Below are positions 19,657 to 28,736 of a stretch of 64,000 nt of DNA, piece after piece. A program made the translations under genes and the position numbers. The stretch is from assembly GCF_002940665.1 (NCBI RefSeq), contig NZ_MIGY01000003.1, forward strand, positions 1 through 64,000, given 5' to 3'. Positions within the stretch are counted from its first letter, which is position 1; every line of letters starts with the position of its first letter. The stretch is from Xanthomonas arboricola. GTDB lineage: Bacteria > Pseudomonadota > Gammaproteobacteria > Xanthomonadales > Xanthomonadaceae. The notes under the pieces are model-generated. The model was not told the origin of the DNA. It ran no database searches and saw nothing but the letters and a program-made list of their open reading frames with translations.

Positions 19657-20313
19657 ATGGCCAAGACCTCCGCATCCCTGATCGCCGCCAAGACCCTGGT
19701 GCATGTCGCCGCGCTGACGCCGATCGCCCTGCTCGGCTGGCAGTTCTGGCAGGTATGGCAAACCGGCAGCGACGCGCTGGGCGCCGATCCGGTGGCCGAG
19801 ATCGAGCACCGCACCGGGTTGTGGGCGCTGCGCTTGCTGTTGATCACCCTGGCGATCACGCCATTGCGCCAGCTCACCGGCCAGGCGACGTTGATCCGCT
19901 TCCGGCGCATGCTGGGGCTGTACGCGTTCTTCTACGCCAGCGTGCATCTGGCGGCCTACCTGAGCCTGGATCTGCGCGGCTTCTGGACGCAGATCTTCGA
20001 GGAGATCCTCAAGCGTCCCTACATCACGGTGGGCTTTGCGGCATGGCTGCTGCTGGTGCCGCTGGCGATCACCTCGACCCAGGGCTGGATGCGGCGGCTC
20101 AAGCGCAACTGGAGCCGCCTGCACATGCTGATCTACCCGATCGGGCTGCTGGCGGTACTGCATTTCTGGTGGCTGGTGAAATCCGACATCCGCGAACCGG
20201 CGCTGTATGCCGGCATTCTGGCGCTGCTGCTGGGCTGGCGGATCTGGAAGAAACTCAGCGCGCGCCGAACCACAGCAAGGCGCTCAACGCTGCCGCCAGC
20301 AACACTGCGCTGA
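19657..20313 (+). CDS. msrQ: MsrQ, haem-binding membrane subunit of the MsrPQ system
   Basis: A 218-residue integral membrane protein with about six hydrophobic helices and the ferric-reductase-like fold. Candidate haem-ligating histidines occur in FFYASVHLAAYLSLDL and in WSRLHMLIYPIG / LLAVLHFWW. It passes electrons from the quinone pool or a flavin reductase to MsrP. The start at 19657 (MAKTSASLIAA) is chosen because the upstream frame runs into the inverted repeat. Its last 59 bases overlap the end of the convergent FHA gene on the other strand. Confidence 0.93.
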   Translation: MAKTSASLIAAKTLVHVAALTPIALLGWQFWQVWQTGSDALGADPVAEIEHRTGLWALRLLLITLAITPLRQLTGQATLIRFRRMLGLYAFFYASVHLAAYLSLDLRGFWTQIFEEILKRPYITVGFAAWLLLVPLAITSTQGWMRRLKRNWSRLHMLIYPIGLLAVLHFWWLVKSDIREPALYAGILALLLGWRIWKKLSARRTTARRSTLPPATLR

Positions 20314-21064
20314 GCAGCAGCCATGGCCAGCGCGCGACCTTGACCGGCGCACGCGCCGGTTCGCCAGGCGCGCGTGATGGCGGCAACGGCTCCGGCTCGG
20401 GGATGTCCCAGGTGGTGCCGTGATGGATGCGCGGCACTTCCACGACAAAGCGGTGGCGGGCATCGAACACGACCTGGTCGCCGGCCTGCAGCCAGCCGTC
20501 GCGCACCTGCACGCCGTTGATCCAGCTGCCTTCTTCCGAGCCCAGATCGCGGATCAGCACGCGGTCGCCGTGGCGTTCCAGACGTGCATGCTGGGCGGCA
20601 AAGGCCGGGTCGTCGATGACGATGTCTGCCGCCGGGTCGCTGCCGACCAGGCGCGAGCGGTCCAGCGTGAAGCTACGCCCATGATGGCGTCCGCCCAGCC
20701 CGCGCAACAGCAGGCACACCTCGCTCAGGCCGGCATCGTCGTCTGCAGCATCGTTGGCCGGCGCGCTCGACGGCGCACTGCGCAGGAGCATCTCCACGCC
20801 GTCGGCATAGATGGCGTCGCCGGGGCGCAGCAGCGCCATGCGCCGTACCGGACGTCCGTTGACGTGGATGCCGCGGATCCCGTTGGCCACCTGCAGCCAC
20901 AGCCCGCGCTGATCCAGGCAAAACTGCGCCAACAGCAGCGCGCCCTGCGCATCGGCAACCACCCGCACGCTGCCGGAGGCATGGCGGACGATCCGGTGGA
21001 CGCCGGGTTTGAGGGAATGATCCGGCTGCTGCCGGTGGGTGAAATGAACTTGCAGATCGCGCAC
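20255..21064 (-). CDS. FHA-domain protein with C-terminal membrane anchor
   Basis: About 269 residues from a GTG start at 21064; the long open frame upstream has no domain. The first ~100 residues look like a degenerate FHA fold (GIRGIHVNGRPVRRMALLRPGD). A clear FHA domain follows: RSRLVGSDPAADIVIDD, then AAQHARLERHG, then DLGSEEGSWINGVQV. After a proline-rich linker comes a single C-terminal membrane segment (WPWLLLSAVLLAAALSALLW). FHA domains bind phosphothreonine peptides. The tail anchor places the reader domain at the inner membrane, probably facing the cytoplasm. Partner kinase unknown. Confidence 0.8.
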   Translation of the reverse strand: MRDLQVHFTHRQQPDHSLKPGVHRIVRHASGSVRVVADAQGALLLAQFCLDQRGLWLQVANGIRGIHVNGRPVRRMALLRPGDAIYADGVEMLLRSAPSSAPANDAADDDAGLSEVCLLLRGLGGRHHGRSFTLDRSRLVGSDPAADIVIDDPAFAAQHARLERHGDRVLIRDLGSEEGSWINGVQVRDGWLQAGDQVVFDARHRFVVEVPRIHHGTTWDIPEPEPLPPSRAPGEPARAPVKVARWPWLLLSAVLLAAALSALLWFGAR

Positions 21065-21234
21065 CCGCCGCAGACTAGCAGGTTTGCCACGCGCAGCGGC
21101 CAACAACGACCGGCGTCCAGCCGACGTGTGCCCATACCGAGGCGTCGTCGCTGCCCGCCCCGCGTGCGCCGCACTTGGAGCCGGGCCCGCGCATGCGCAC
21201 AATGCGCGCTCCTTTCGTCTTTCCCATGGAACCC

Positions 21235-21510
21235 ATGTCCAGCATCGATATCCGCCACGACCATGCCTTGTCGCCGGCCCAGGCCCGCGCAGCGATCGAC
21301 GCGGCGGCACGCAAGTTGACCGATCGCTACGGCGTCGCCTCGCATTGGGAAGGCGATACCTTGCGCATCGCGCGGGCCGGCGTGGATGGGGCGATCGCCC
21401 TGCTGCCGCAGCAGGTCCATGTCACCGCCGAGCTCGGCTTCCTGTTGTCGGCGATGCAACCGATGGTGGAATCGGAGATCCGCCGCCTACTGGCCGAAAA
21501 ACTCGCCTGA
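21235..21510 (+). CDS. polyhydroxyalkanoate system family protein
   Basis: A 91-residue protein matching the small PHA-granule-associated family (TIGR02610-like): IDIRHDHALSPAQARAAIDA, SHWEGDTLRIARAGVDGAI and AELGFLLSAMQPMVESEIRR. The ATG at 21235 is preferred over in-frame ATGs upstream because the family begins with an MSSI-like leader. Divergent from the FHA gene and ~190 bp before a phasin gene; the two may act on the same storage granules. The precise role in polymer storage is not established. Confidence 0.75.
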   Translation: MSSIDIRHDHALSPAQARAAIDAAARKLTDRYGVASHWEGDTLRIARAGVDGAIALLPQQVHVTAELGFLLSAMQPMVESEIRRLLAEKLA

Positions 21511-21703
21511 GCATGCGGTGCCGTTGGTCCGGGGTGCCGTTGGTCCGGGTCGCCCGACCATGCCTGGCCGCGCCGGTGCTTCAGCGACAAGTCACCCGCG
21601 CAGCCCATCGCAGGCGGATGCTCTGAGGGTGCTTCACCTGCCCGATGCAGTGCCGGGACTAGGGTGAAGGCAACGTCACTTTGGCAACCCACAGGAGCAT
21701 TCC

Positions 21704-22258
21704 ATGACGACCGGATACGATCAGAACGGCAAGCGCGACGACGCAGCGCACGGCTTCCAGGCGCAGGCGGAACAGATTTCGCGCCGGCTCGGCGAATCGG
21801 CGCAGACGGTGTGGCTGGCCGGGCTCGGTGCACTGGGACGGGTGCAGAGCGAGGGTGGCAAGTTGTTCGATTCGCTGGTGCGCGAAGGCGCGGCGTACGA
21901 GCGCAGCGGCCAGCGCAAGGCGGCCGAAAGCGTCGATGAGCTGCGCGAAGAGGTGGAAACCCAGTTCGAGCAGGCGCGTGACACCGCCGTACGTGGCTGG
22001 GACAAGCTGGGCAAGGCCTTCGACGAACGCGTCAAGGGCGTGCTGCGCACGCTCAACATTCCCGAGCAGGACGAACTGGAAAACCTGCGTCGCGAGGTGG
22101 AATCGCTCAAGGCCCAGGTGCGCGCCAACACCGCCGCGACCAAGCGCGCCAACCGCACCGCCAATCAGGCGGCGCAGGCCGCCAGCAGCGACACCACTGG
22201 TGCAGGCCCCGCCAGCGGCAGCTCTGGTCCGACCGGCACTGCGTTCGATGATGAATAA
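21704..22258 (+). CDS. phasin-family polyhydroxyalkanoate granule protein
   Basis: A 184-residue protein similar to PhaF/PhaI granule proteins. The amphipathic helix region is SAQTVWLAGLGALGRVQSEG, followed by a long charged coiled-coil (ESVDELREEVETQFEQARDT ... NLRREVESLKAQV) and an Ala/Ser/Thr/Gly-rich tail. Phasins coat PHA granules and control their size; related helical proteins also act as stress or DNA-associated proteins. Transcription probably ends at the hairpin just downstream. Confidence 0.8.
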   Translation: MTTGYDQNGKRDDAAHGFQAQAEQISRRLGESAQTVWLAGLGALGRVQSEGGKLFDSLVREGAAYERSGQRKAAESVDELREEVETQFEQARDTAVRGWDKLGKAFDERVKGVLRTLNIPEQDELENLRREVESLKAQVRANTAATKRANRTANQAAQAASSDTTGAGPASGSSGPTGTAFDDE

Positions 22259-22310
22259 GCCAGCTCGACAATGTTGCAAAGCAGCATGATTTTTTAGACA
22301 ATCGGGAAGG

Positions 22311-22378
22311 ACCCGCCAGTCCTGTAACACGAAGTCCGTTTGCTCCCCTCCCCTCACGGCTTCGGACTGGCGGGTCTT
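22311..22378 (+). terminator. long-stem terminator downstream of phasin gene
   Basis: Arms ACCCGCCAGTCC (22311-22322) and GGACTGGCGGGT (22364-22375) are perfect complements, followed by CTTTC. The 41-base interior includes a smaller CGAAG/CTTCG pairing, so the structure is branched. The only notable element between the phasin gene and the next gene. Confidence 0.6.
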
Positions 22379-22490
22379 TCGCTATCTGGATCACAGCTCG
22401 TGCCATCGCCGCCCGCGATCCATTGACGGACCTGCCGCGAAAGATTCTTCTAGGCGTACCGCTCCGTCACACGTGCCATACCTTCGCTTG

Positions 22491-23495
22491 ATGCTCATGC
22501 CTTCCTGGATTGTGGCGCTTGTGGCTTTCCTGCTGCTCTGGCTGGGGGTGTGCGCCTATGTGTGGCTGGTGCGCCGCCGCGCCGACGAAACCAGTGAAGG
22601 CGTGCGTGCGCTGGCGGCAATGCACTGGCGCGACTTTTCCGCCGTGGTGCTGCGCGTGCTGCAGGATCAGCGCGGCTGGCAACCCACCCAGGCGCCCCAG
22701 GACGGCCTGCCGACGGCTGACTTCATGATGCAGACCGAGCAAGGCACGCGCCTGGTGGCCTGCAAGCACGGGCGTGGCTACCGCATCGGCGTGGCAGCGG
22801 TGAACGAATTGGGCGCGATGGCGCGACTGGCCGGCGCAGGTGGCGGCGTGATGGTGACCGAGGGGCGCATGCAACGCGAAGGGTTGGCAGCCGCCGAAAA
22901 ACAGTCCATCGAAGTGCTGGATGGCGTGCGTCTGTGGCCCTTGCTCAAACCGTATCTGCCGGGCGATGTGGAAACCGGCGTGGTCGGCATGGCGCGCCGT
23001 CGCGCGATCCTTCACAGCCTCATTGCCGGTGCAGCACTGGCGACCCTGGCGCTGGCTGCGGGGCTAGCCTTGCAACCGACAGAGCCGCCTGCGCCCACGC
23101 AGCAAGCAGCGGGGGTGGCTGCTCCACGCGTTGCCGCAGCGGTCGCTGCGCCACCTTCACCGCAGGGCACAGGCTCGCCGCAGGCAGCGCCGCCATCAGC
23201 CGCGTTGCCTGCACCGACACCACTGACAGCCGGCGCCGAACCGGATGCGGCGACCATGCAGGGCTATCAGCGCGAGGTGTCCAAGGCACTGGCACAGACA
23301 CCCGGTCTGGTGCGCGGTATCTGGATCACCCAGGCGACGCTGGCGGTCGATCGCTCGGTTGACGATGCGGCGGCGTGGCCGTTGATCTGCCGCGAACTGC
23401 AGCGCTACCCATACCTGCGCACCGTGCGTGTGCAGCTCAATCCGCGCCCCGGCGTGGACGAACCGGTACGCTGGCGGCAGTGCACGACGATCTGA
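22491..23495 (+). CDS. membrane protein with Mrr-like restriction-endonuclease fold domain
   Basis: About 334 residues. A membrane helix comes first (SWIVALVAFLLLWLGVCAYV), then a ~110-residue domain resembling Mrr_cat endonucleases (MHWRDFSAVVLRVLQDQRGW ... ADFMMQTEQG ... LVACKHGRG ... VNELGAMARLAGAGGGVMVT). A second helix (HSLIAGAALATLALAAGLAL), a Pro/Ala-rich linker and a C-terminal ~70 residue domain with two cysteines follow. In active Mrr enzymes the third motif reads Gln-x-Lys; here it is Ala-Cys-Lys, so nuclease activity is doubtful. The start is uncertain among GTG 22473, ATG 22491 and ATG 22497. Function unknown. Confidence 0.65.
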   Translation: MLMPSWIVALVAFLLLWLGVCAYVWLVRRRADETSEGVRALAAMHWRDFSAVVLRVLQDQRGWQPTQAPQDGLPTADFMMQTEQGTRLVACKHGRGYRIGVAAVNELGAMARLAGAGGGVMVTEGRMQREGLAAAEKQSIEVLDGVRLWPLLKPYLPGDVETGVVGMARRRAILHSLIAGAALATLALAAGLALQPTEPPAPTQQAAGVAAPRVAAAVAAPPSPQGTGSPQAAPPSAALPAPTPLTAGAEPDAATMQGYQREVSKALAQTPGLVRGIWITQATLAVDRSVDDAAAWPLICRELQRYPYLRTVRVQLNPRPGVDEPVRWRQCTTI

Positions 23496-23534
23496 TCCGC
23501 GCATCGAGCCATACGCTGCCCGTCCCGCCTGGGA

Positions 23535-24308
23535 TCAGCGCATTCCCGGCGCGAAGCGCGCCACCAGGTCGTAGGATCCGCCCAGGAACAGTTGACGCAC
23601 GTAAGTGACCGGCTGATCTCCGCGCCAGGTGTGGCGATCGATGACCAGACATGCCGCGCCATCGTCCACCTGCAGGCGTGCCGCTTGTGCGGCATCCGCA
23701 TTGACGGCGCTGATGCGGTGCTCGGCGCGGGTCCATGGCACGTTGCGCAACAACCAACTGCCCGGCGCCACGTCGGTGAACGCCTGCAGCAATGCCTCGG
23801 GCACGGTGGTGGTGTCGATCACCCGCTGCTCCAGCGCAAACGGACGGCCGTCTGCCAGGTGCACGCTTTCCAGCGCCAGCACCTTGCCGCTGCTGCCCAG
23901 GGCACGCTCCTGCGGCACGCGCAGGCGCAGGTTGCGCAGTCGGCGCGACAACAGCGAGAACCGGTAGAGGTGACCGCGCGCGGTCATTTCGACTTCGATG
24001 TCGGGAATCGACAACGCGACCTGCTCCAGATGCGGATGCGGCCGCGCCACGAACGAGCCGGTGCGACGCCGGCGTTCGATCATGCCGGCATCGGCGAGCA
24101 GGCCGAGCACCTTGTTCACGGTCATGCGCGAGCAGCCGTATTGCGCCATCAGTTCATGCTCGGGCGGCACACGATGACCGGGCGGCCAATCGCCACTGTG
24201 GATGCGGCGCTCCAGATCCTGCCGGATGCGTTGATGCAGGGTGCCGGGCGCGGCGGTGGGGGTGGCGGTCAAAACAGGTCTCCGGTCAGACCCGCATTGT
24301 GCGCGCAT
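23535..24308 (-). CDS. hutC: histidine utilisation repressor, GntR family (HutC)
   Basis: A 257-residue GntR/HutC regulator. The winged-helix DNA-binding domain is at ~25-90 (TLHQRIRQDLERRIHSGDWP, MAQYGCSRMTVNKVLGLLAD) and the UTRA effector-binding domain follows (ESVHLADGRPFALEQRVID ... YVRQLFLGGSYDL). HutC proteins repress hut genes and release DNA on binding urocanate. It starts 4 bp after the hutF stop, so it is co-transcribed with hutF. A TTG 36 bp downstream is an alternative start. Confidence 0.93.
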   Translation of the reverse strand: MRAQCGSDRRPVLTATPTAAPGTLHQRIRQDLERRIHSGDWPPGHRVPPEHELMAQYGCSRMTVNKVLGLLADAGMIERRRRTGSFVARPHPHLEQVALSIPDIEVEMTARGHLYRFSLLSRRLRNLRLRVPQERALGSSGKVLALESVHLADGRPFALEQRVIDTTTVPEALLQAFTDVAPGSWLLRNVPWTRAEHRISAVNADAAQAARLQVDDGAACLVIDRHTWRGDQPVTYVRQLFLGGSYDLVARFAPGMR

Positions 24309-24312
24309 CCGT

Positions 24313-25683
24313 TCAACTGCTCAGCAGCGATCGCAGGACACCGGCAAAACGGGCGGCAATCCGCGCGCGATCCACATGGCGTCCATCGCGCACCACCGCT
24401 TGCCCGGCGCGCCAGACGGTGCGCACCGCACCGCCGCGCGCGGCGAACAGCCAACTATCCAGCAGCGCATCGTCGCTGCGCGCCAGCAGCGCCGCATGGG
24501 TCGGGTCCAGTTCGAGCAGGTCGGCCGATGCACCCACACGGATGCCGCAGTGGGAAACGCCCAACGCCTGCGCCGCGCCCTCGCCGGCCTGCTCGAACAA
24601 CCAACGTCCGCTGGAGGCGCCCGCCCGCGCCAGCACATTGCGCGCCTGCAGTCGCAGACGCTGGCCGTATTCGAGCAAGCGCAGTTCTTCGGCCGCGTCG
24701 ATCAACACATTCGAATCCGAGCCCACGCCAAAGCGCCCGCCCGCGGCGGCAAATGCCTGCATCGGGAACAGGCCGTCGCCCAGATTCGCCTCGGTGATCG
24801 GGCACAGCCCAACCACCGCGCCGCTGTCGACGATGGCCTGCAGCTCGCGCGCGTCCACATGCGTGGCATGCACCAGGCACCAGCGCGCATCCACCGGTGC
24901 GTTGGCGTGCAGCCACTGCACCGGGCGCTGGCCCGACCAGGCCAGGCAGGCCTCGACCTCGCGCTGCTGCTCGGCGATATGGATGTGGATCGGGCCATCG
25001 GTGAGCGGCACCAACGCAGCCAGCTGCTCCGGCGTGACTGCGCGCAGGCTATGCGGCGCCAGTCCGAGCACGGCATCCGGCAATACCTCGAGGCTGCGCG
25101 CGCAGTCGTCCAGCAATCGCGCGAACCCGTCGATGTCGTGAATCAGACGTCGCTGCGCTGCGCTGGGCGCGACGCCACCGAAATCCGAATGCGCATAGAA
25201 CACCGGCAACAGCGTCAGCCCGATGCCGGTGTTGGCGGCGGCAGCGGCGATGCGTCCGGACATTTCGCCAGCCTGCGCATACGCCGCGCCGCCGGGGCTG
25301 TGGTGCAGGTAATGGAATTCGCCGACGCGGGTGAAGCCGCCTTCGAGCATCTCCACATAGGCCTGTTCGGCGATTGCCTGCAGGCTGTCCGGATCGAGCC
25401 GGTCGACGAAGCGGTACATCAACTCGCGCCAGCTCCAGAAACTGTCACCGCTGCGCCCGCCCACTTCGCTCAGGCCGGCCATGCCGCGCTGGAACGCGTG
25501 GCTGTGCAGGTTGCCCAGCCCGGGCAGCAGCAGCTCGACCCGGCCATCGTCGGCAGCGGGCGTGGTGGCGGTCTGTACCGACGCGATACGCCCCTGCGCC
25601 AGCGTGATCCGCACATCGCCCGCCCAGCCATCGGGCAAGAGAGCCCGCGCTGCCCACAACGCCTGCACCTGTTGGTCTGCCAC
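24313..25683 (-). CDS. hutF: formimidoylglutamate deiminase
   Basis: Amidohydrolase-superfamily enzyme, 456 residues from a GTG start at 25683, the first plausible start after the hutF-hutI control region. The frame stays open another 1.3 kb upstream but that part is antisense to hutI. Metal-binding motifs: LPGLGNLHSHAFQRGMAG (HxH), IHIHIAEQQREVE, VHATHVD and GSDSNV. It converts N-formimino-glutamate to N-formylglutamate plus ammonia, feeding HutG. This route avoids the single-step HutG of enteric bacteria. Confidence 0.95.
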   Translation of the reverse strand: MADQQVQALWAARALLPDGWAGDVRITLAQGRIASVQTATTPAADDGRVELLLPGLGNLHSHAFQRGMAGLSEVGGRSGDSFWSWRELMYRFVDRLDPDSLQAIAEQAYVEMLEGGFTRVGEFHYLHHSPGGAAYAQAGEMSGRIAAAAANTGIGLTLLPVFYAHSDFGGVAPSAAQRRLIHDIDGFARLLDDCARSLEVLPDAVLGLAPHSLRAVTPEQLAALVPLTDGPIHIHIAEQQREVEACLAWSGQRPVQWLHANAPVDARWCLVHATHVDARELQAIVDSGAVVGLCPITEANLGDGLFPMQAFAAAGGRFGVGSDSNVLIDAAEELRLLEYGQRLRLQARNVLARAGASSGRWLFEQAGEGAAQALGVSHCGIRVGASADLLELDPTHAALLARSDDALLDSWLFAARGGAVRTVWRAGQAVVRDGRHVDRARIAARFAGVLRSLLSS

Positions 25684-25709
25684 TGGACACCCTCGATTGC
25701 CGGTTCTAT

Positions 25710-25719
25710 TGTATATACA
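25710..25719. promoter_or_regulatory. candidate HutC operator
   Basis: Perfect palindrome TGTATATACA in the 60-bp gap between the divergent hutF (25683) and hutI (25744) starts. Its AT-rich character stands out from the GC-rich surroundings. GntR/HutC repressors bind TGTATA-TACA-type palindromes. Position and form make it the likely site from which HutC controls both arms (inference). Confidence 0.65.
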
Positions 25720-25743
25720 TATCAGACACCATGAGCCTGCGCC

Positions 25744-26949
25744 ATGCATTGCGACGTCCTCTGGCACAACGCCCAGCTGATGACCCTGGACGCGGTCGAT
25801 GGTGGCCTGGGCATCGTGGACGATGGCGTTGTGGCCTGCCAGGACGGCCGCATCACCTATGCCGGCCCGGCCGCGCAGGCCCCGGCGCTGAAGCCGGGCA
25901 CCGCGCACGATTGCCGGCGCCGCTGGATCAGCCCCGGCCTGATCGATTGCCATACCCATCTGGTGTACGCAGGCAATCGCGCCAACGAATTCGAGCAACG
26001 CCTGCGCGGCGCCAGTTATGCCGAGATTGCCGCAGCCGGCGGCGGCATCGTGGCCACGGTGCGCGCCACCCGCGCTGCCGACGACGCAGCGCTGCTGGCC
26101 GCCAGCCTGCCGCGCCTGGACGCCATGCTCGCCGAAGGCGTGACCACGCTGGAAATCAAATCCGGCTACGGGCTGACGCTGGAGGACGAAACCAAGCAGC
26201 TGCGCGTGGCACGTCGGCTCGCTGCGCTGCGCAAGGTCGAAGTGGTGCCGACCTTCCTCGGCGCGCATGCGGTGCCGCCGGGCGGCGATGCGCAAACCTA
26301 TATCGACGCGGTCTGCACGCAGATGATTCCGGCGATCGCCGCGCAAGGCCTTGCCGAGGCGGTGGACGTGTTCTGCGAGCATCTGGCGTTCTCGCCCGCG
26401 CAGGCCGAACAGATCTTCCGCGCCGCGCAGGCACACGGCCTGGACATCAAGATCCATGCCGAGCAACTGAGCAATCAGCATGGCGCGCAACTGGCCGCAC
26501 GCCATGGCGCGTTGTCGGCCGACCACATCGAATACCTGGATGACGCCGGGATTGCCGCAATGGCCGGCGCAGGCACCGTCGCGGTGCTGTTGCCGGGCGC
26601 GTTCTATTTTACCCGCGACACCCAGCTGCCGCCGATCGCGGCGTTGCGCGCCGCCGGCGTGCCGCTGGCCCTGGCCACCGACTGCAATCCGGGCACCTCG
26701 CCGCTGACCAGCCCGCTGCTGGCGATGAACATGGCCGCCACGCTGTTCCGCATGACCGTGGACGAATGCATCGCCGGTTTCACCCGCGAAGCCGCACGCG
26801 CGCTCGGGCGCGGCGAGCGACTCGGCCGGCTGCGCGCCGGCCTGCACTGCGACCTGGCGATCTGGGACATCGATGCGCCGGCCGACCTGGTCTACCGCAT
26901 GGGCTTCAACCCTCTTCATGCCCGCGTCTGGCGCGGGCATTCCTGCTGA
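25744..26949 (+). CDS. hutI: imidazolonepropionase
   Basis: A 401-residue amidohydrolase that hydrolyses 4-imidazolone-5-propionate to N-formimino-L-glutamate, the third step of histidine degradation. Motifs: [20 protein letters not shown] with the metal-binding Hx[36 protein letters not shown] and [10 protein letters not shown]. First gene of the plus-strand arm hutI-hutH-hutG-hutU; hutH starts 13 bp after it. Confidence 0.97.
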   Translation: MHCDVLWHNAQLMTLDAVDGGLGIVDDGVVACQDGRITYAGPAAQAPALKPGTAHDCRRRWISPGLIDCHTHLVYAGNRANEFEQRLRGASYAEIAAAGGGIVATVRATRAADDAALLAASLPRLDAMLAEGVTTLEIKSGYGLTLEDETKQLRVARRLAALRKVEVVPTFLGAHAVPPGGDAQTYIDAVCTQMIPAIAAQGLAEAVDVFCEHLAFSPAQAEQIFRAAQAHGLDIKIHAEQLSNQHGAQLAARHGALSADHIEYLDDAGIAAMAGAGTVAVLLPGAFYFTRDTQLPPIAALRAAGVPLALATDCNPGTSPLTSPLLAMNMAATLFRMTVDECIAGFTREAARALGRGERLGRLRAGLHCDLAIWDIDAPADLVYRMGFNPLHARVWRGHSC

Positions 26950-26962
26950 ATCCGGAGTCGTC

Positions 26963-28504
26963 ATGAGTGCATCTATTGTCTTGCAGCCCGGCCAGGTCAC
27001 GCTGGCGCGGTGGCGTGCGCTTTATCGCGGCGCCGACGTCGTGCTGGACGACGCCTGCGCGGCCGCGGTGCTGCGCAGCGCGCAGACGGTGGAGGCCATC
27101 GTGGCGCGCGGCGAGCCGGTGTATGGCGTCAATACCGGCTTCGGCAAGCTGGCCAGCGTGCGCATCGAGCGCGAAGATCTGCAGACCCTGCAGCGCAATA
27201 TCGTGCTCTCGCACGCCGCCGGCGTCGGCGAGCCCACGCCGGTGCCGGTGGTGCGGCTGATGATGGCGCTCAAGCTCACCAGCCTGGCCCAGGGCGCCTC
27301 CGGCGTGCAGCCGCAGACGCTGGCGCTGCTGGACGCGATGCTGCGCCTGGGCATCACGCCGGTGGTGCCGTGCCAGGGCTCGGTCGGTGCCTCCGGCGAT
27401 CTGGCACCGCTGTCGCACCTGGCCGCGGTGATGATCGGCGTCGGCGAAGCCTTCGTCGGCGGGCGACGCCTGCCTGCGGCCGACGCGCTGGCGCAGGCGC
27501 AGCTGCAGCCGCGTGTGCTGGGCGCCAAGGAAGGCCTGGCGCTGCTCAACGGCACCCAGTTCTCCACCGCCTGCGCCTTGGCCGGCCTGTTCGAGATCGA
27601 AACCGTGCTGCAGGCCGCGCTGGTCACCGGCGCGCTGTCGGTGGAAGCGGCCAAGGGCTCGGACACGCCGTTCGATGCGCGCATCCATGCCTTGCGCGGC
27701 CAGCCGGGGCAGATCGCCACCGCTGCGGCACTGCGCGCGCTGATGGCCGATTCGAGCATCCGCGAATCGCATCGGCTCGGCGATGTGCGCGTGCAGGATC
27801 CGTACTGCCTGCGCTGCCAGCCGCAGGTGATGGGCGCGGCGCTGGACATCATGCGTCAGGCCGCACGCACCCTGGAGATCGAAGCCAATGGCGTCTCGGA
27901 TAATCCGCTGGTGTTCAGCGATACCGGCGAGGCCTTGTCCGGCGGCAACTTCCACGCCGAGCCGGTGGCCTTCGCGGCCGACATGCTGGCGATGGCGGTC
28001 TGCGAAATCGGCTCGATCAGCGAACGCCGCACTGCGATGCTGGTCGACCCGGCCTTGTCGGGCCTGCCGGCGTTCCTCACCCCGCGCCCGGGCCTGAATT
28101 CCGGTTTCATGATTCCGCAGGTCACCGCTGCGGCCCTGGTGTCGGAAAACAAGCAACGCGCGTATCCGGCCAGTGTCGATTCGATCCCCACCTCCGCCAA
28201 TCAGGAAGATCATGTGTCGATGGCCGCGCACGGCGCGCGGCGTTTGCTGGCGATGGCGGAGAACGCCGCGCACGTGATCGGCATCGAGCTGCTGGCGGCC
28301 GTGCAAGGCTGCGACTTCCATGCGCCGCTGCGCTCCAGCGCCGCGCTGGAAGCCGCACGCGCCCTGCTGCGCGCGCAGGTGCCGACGCTGCAGGACGACC
28401 GCTATTTCCATCCCGACATGCTGGCGGCCAGCGCGTTGGTGCGCTCGGGCGCACTCGCGCAGGCGGTTGCCATTGCCTTGCCGGGCGTGGAGCAGCACGC
28501 ATGA
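26963..28504 (+). CDS. hutH: histidine ammonia-lyase
   Basis: A 513-residue lyase that deaminates histidine to urocanate. The autocatalytic MIO cofactor forms from Ala143-Ser144-Gly145 in [25 protein letters not shown] near the N-terminus and [15 protein letters not shown] near the C-terminus are family signatures. Start at 26963 ([11 protein letters not shown]) with GGAGTC upstream. Committing step of the hut pathway; a 232-bp gap separates it from hutG. Confidence 0.97.
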   Translation: MSASIVLQPGQVTLARWRALYRGADVVLDDACAAAVLRSAQTVEAIVARGEPVYGVNTGFGKLASVRIEREDLQTLQRNIVLSHAAGVGEPTPVPVVRLMMALKLTSLAQGASGVQPQTLALLDAMLRLGITPVVPCQGSVGASGDLAPLSHLAAVMIGVGEAFVGGRRLPAADALAQAQLQPRVLGAKEGLALLNGTQFSTACALAGLFEIETVLQAALVTGALSVEAAKGSDTPFDARIHALRGQPGQIATAAALRALMADSSIRESHRLGDVRVQDPYCLRCQPQVMGAALDIMRQAARTLEIEANGVSDNPLVFSDTGEALSGGNFHAEPVAFAADMLAMAVCEIGSISERRTAMLVDPALSGLPAFLTPRPGLNSGFMIPQVTAAALVSENKQRAYPASVDSIPTSANQEDHVSMAAHGARRLLAMAENAAHVIGIELLAAVQGCDFHAPLRSSAALEAARALLRAQVPTLQDDRYFHPDMLAASALVRSGALAQAVAIALPGVEQHA

Positions 28505-28736
28505 CGCCACACATCGCAGCTGCTGGAATGATCTCGGCAAAGTGCAGTTCGCACGTGCAAGGTTTTGCGTCACTGCCGAGCGCGCATCTGCGCGACGACC
28601 ATGCACTGCGGGCGATACGCGCGCGCGCATTGCTTGCGCGTCAGGCCGTGGTGCGCGCTTGCGCGCCGCGCGCCGAGCGGATGCAGGCGCGACATCGTCG
28701 CGTCTTGACGATCGCACCAGCACAAGGCGCACCGCG

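Noticed and set aside
25684..27000. Upstream extension of the hutF frame by ~440 codons
   Set aside because: It is antisense to hutI and carries no domain; HutF homology begins at the GTG at 25683.
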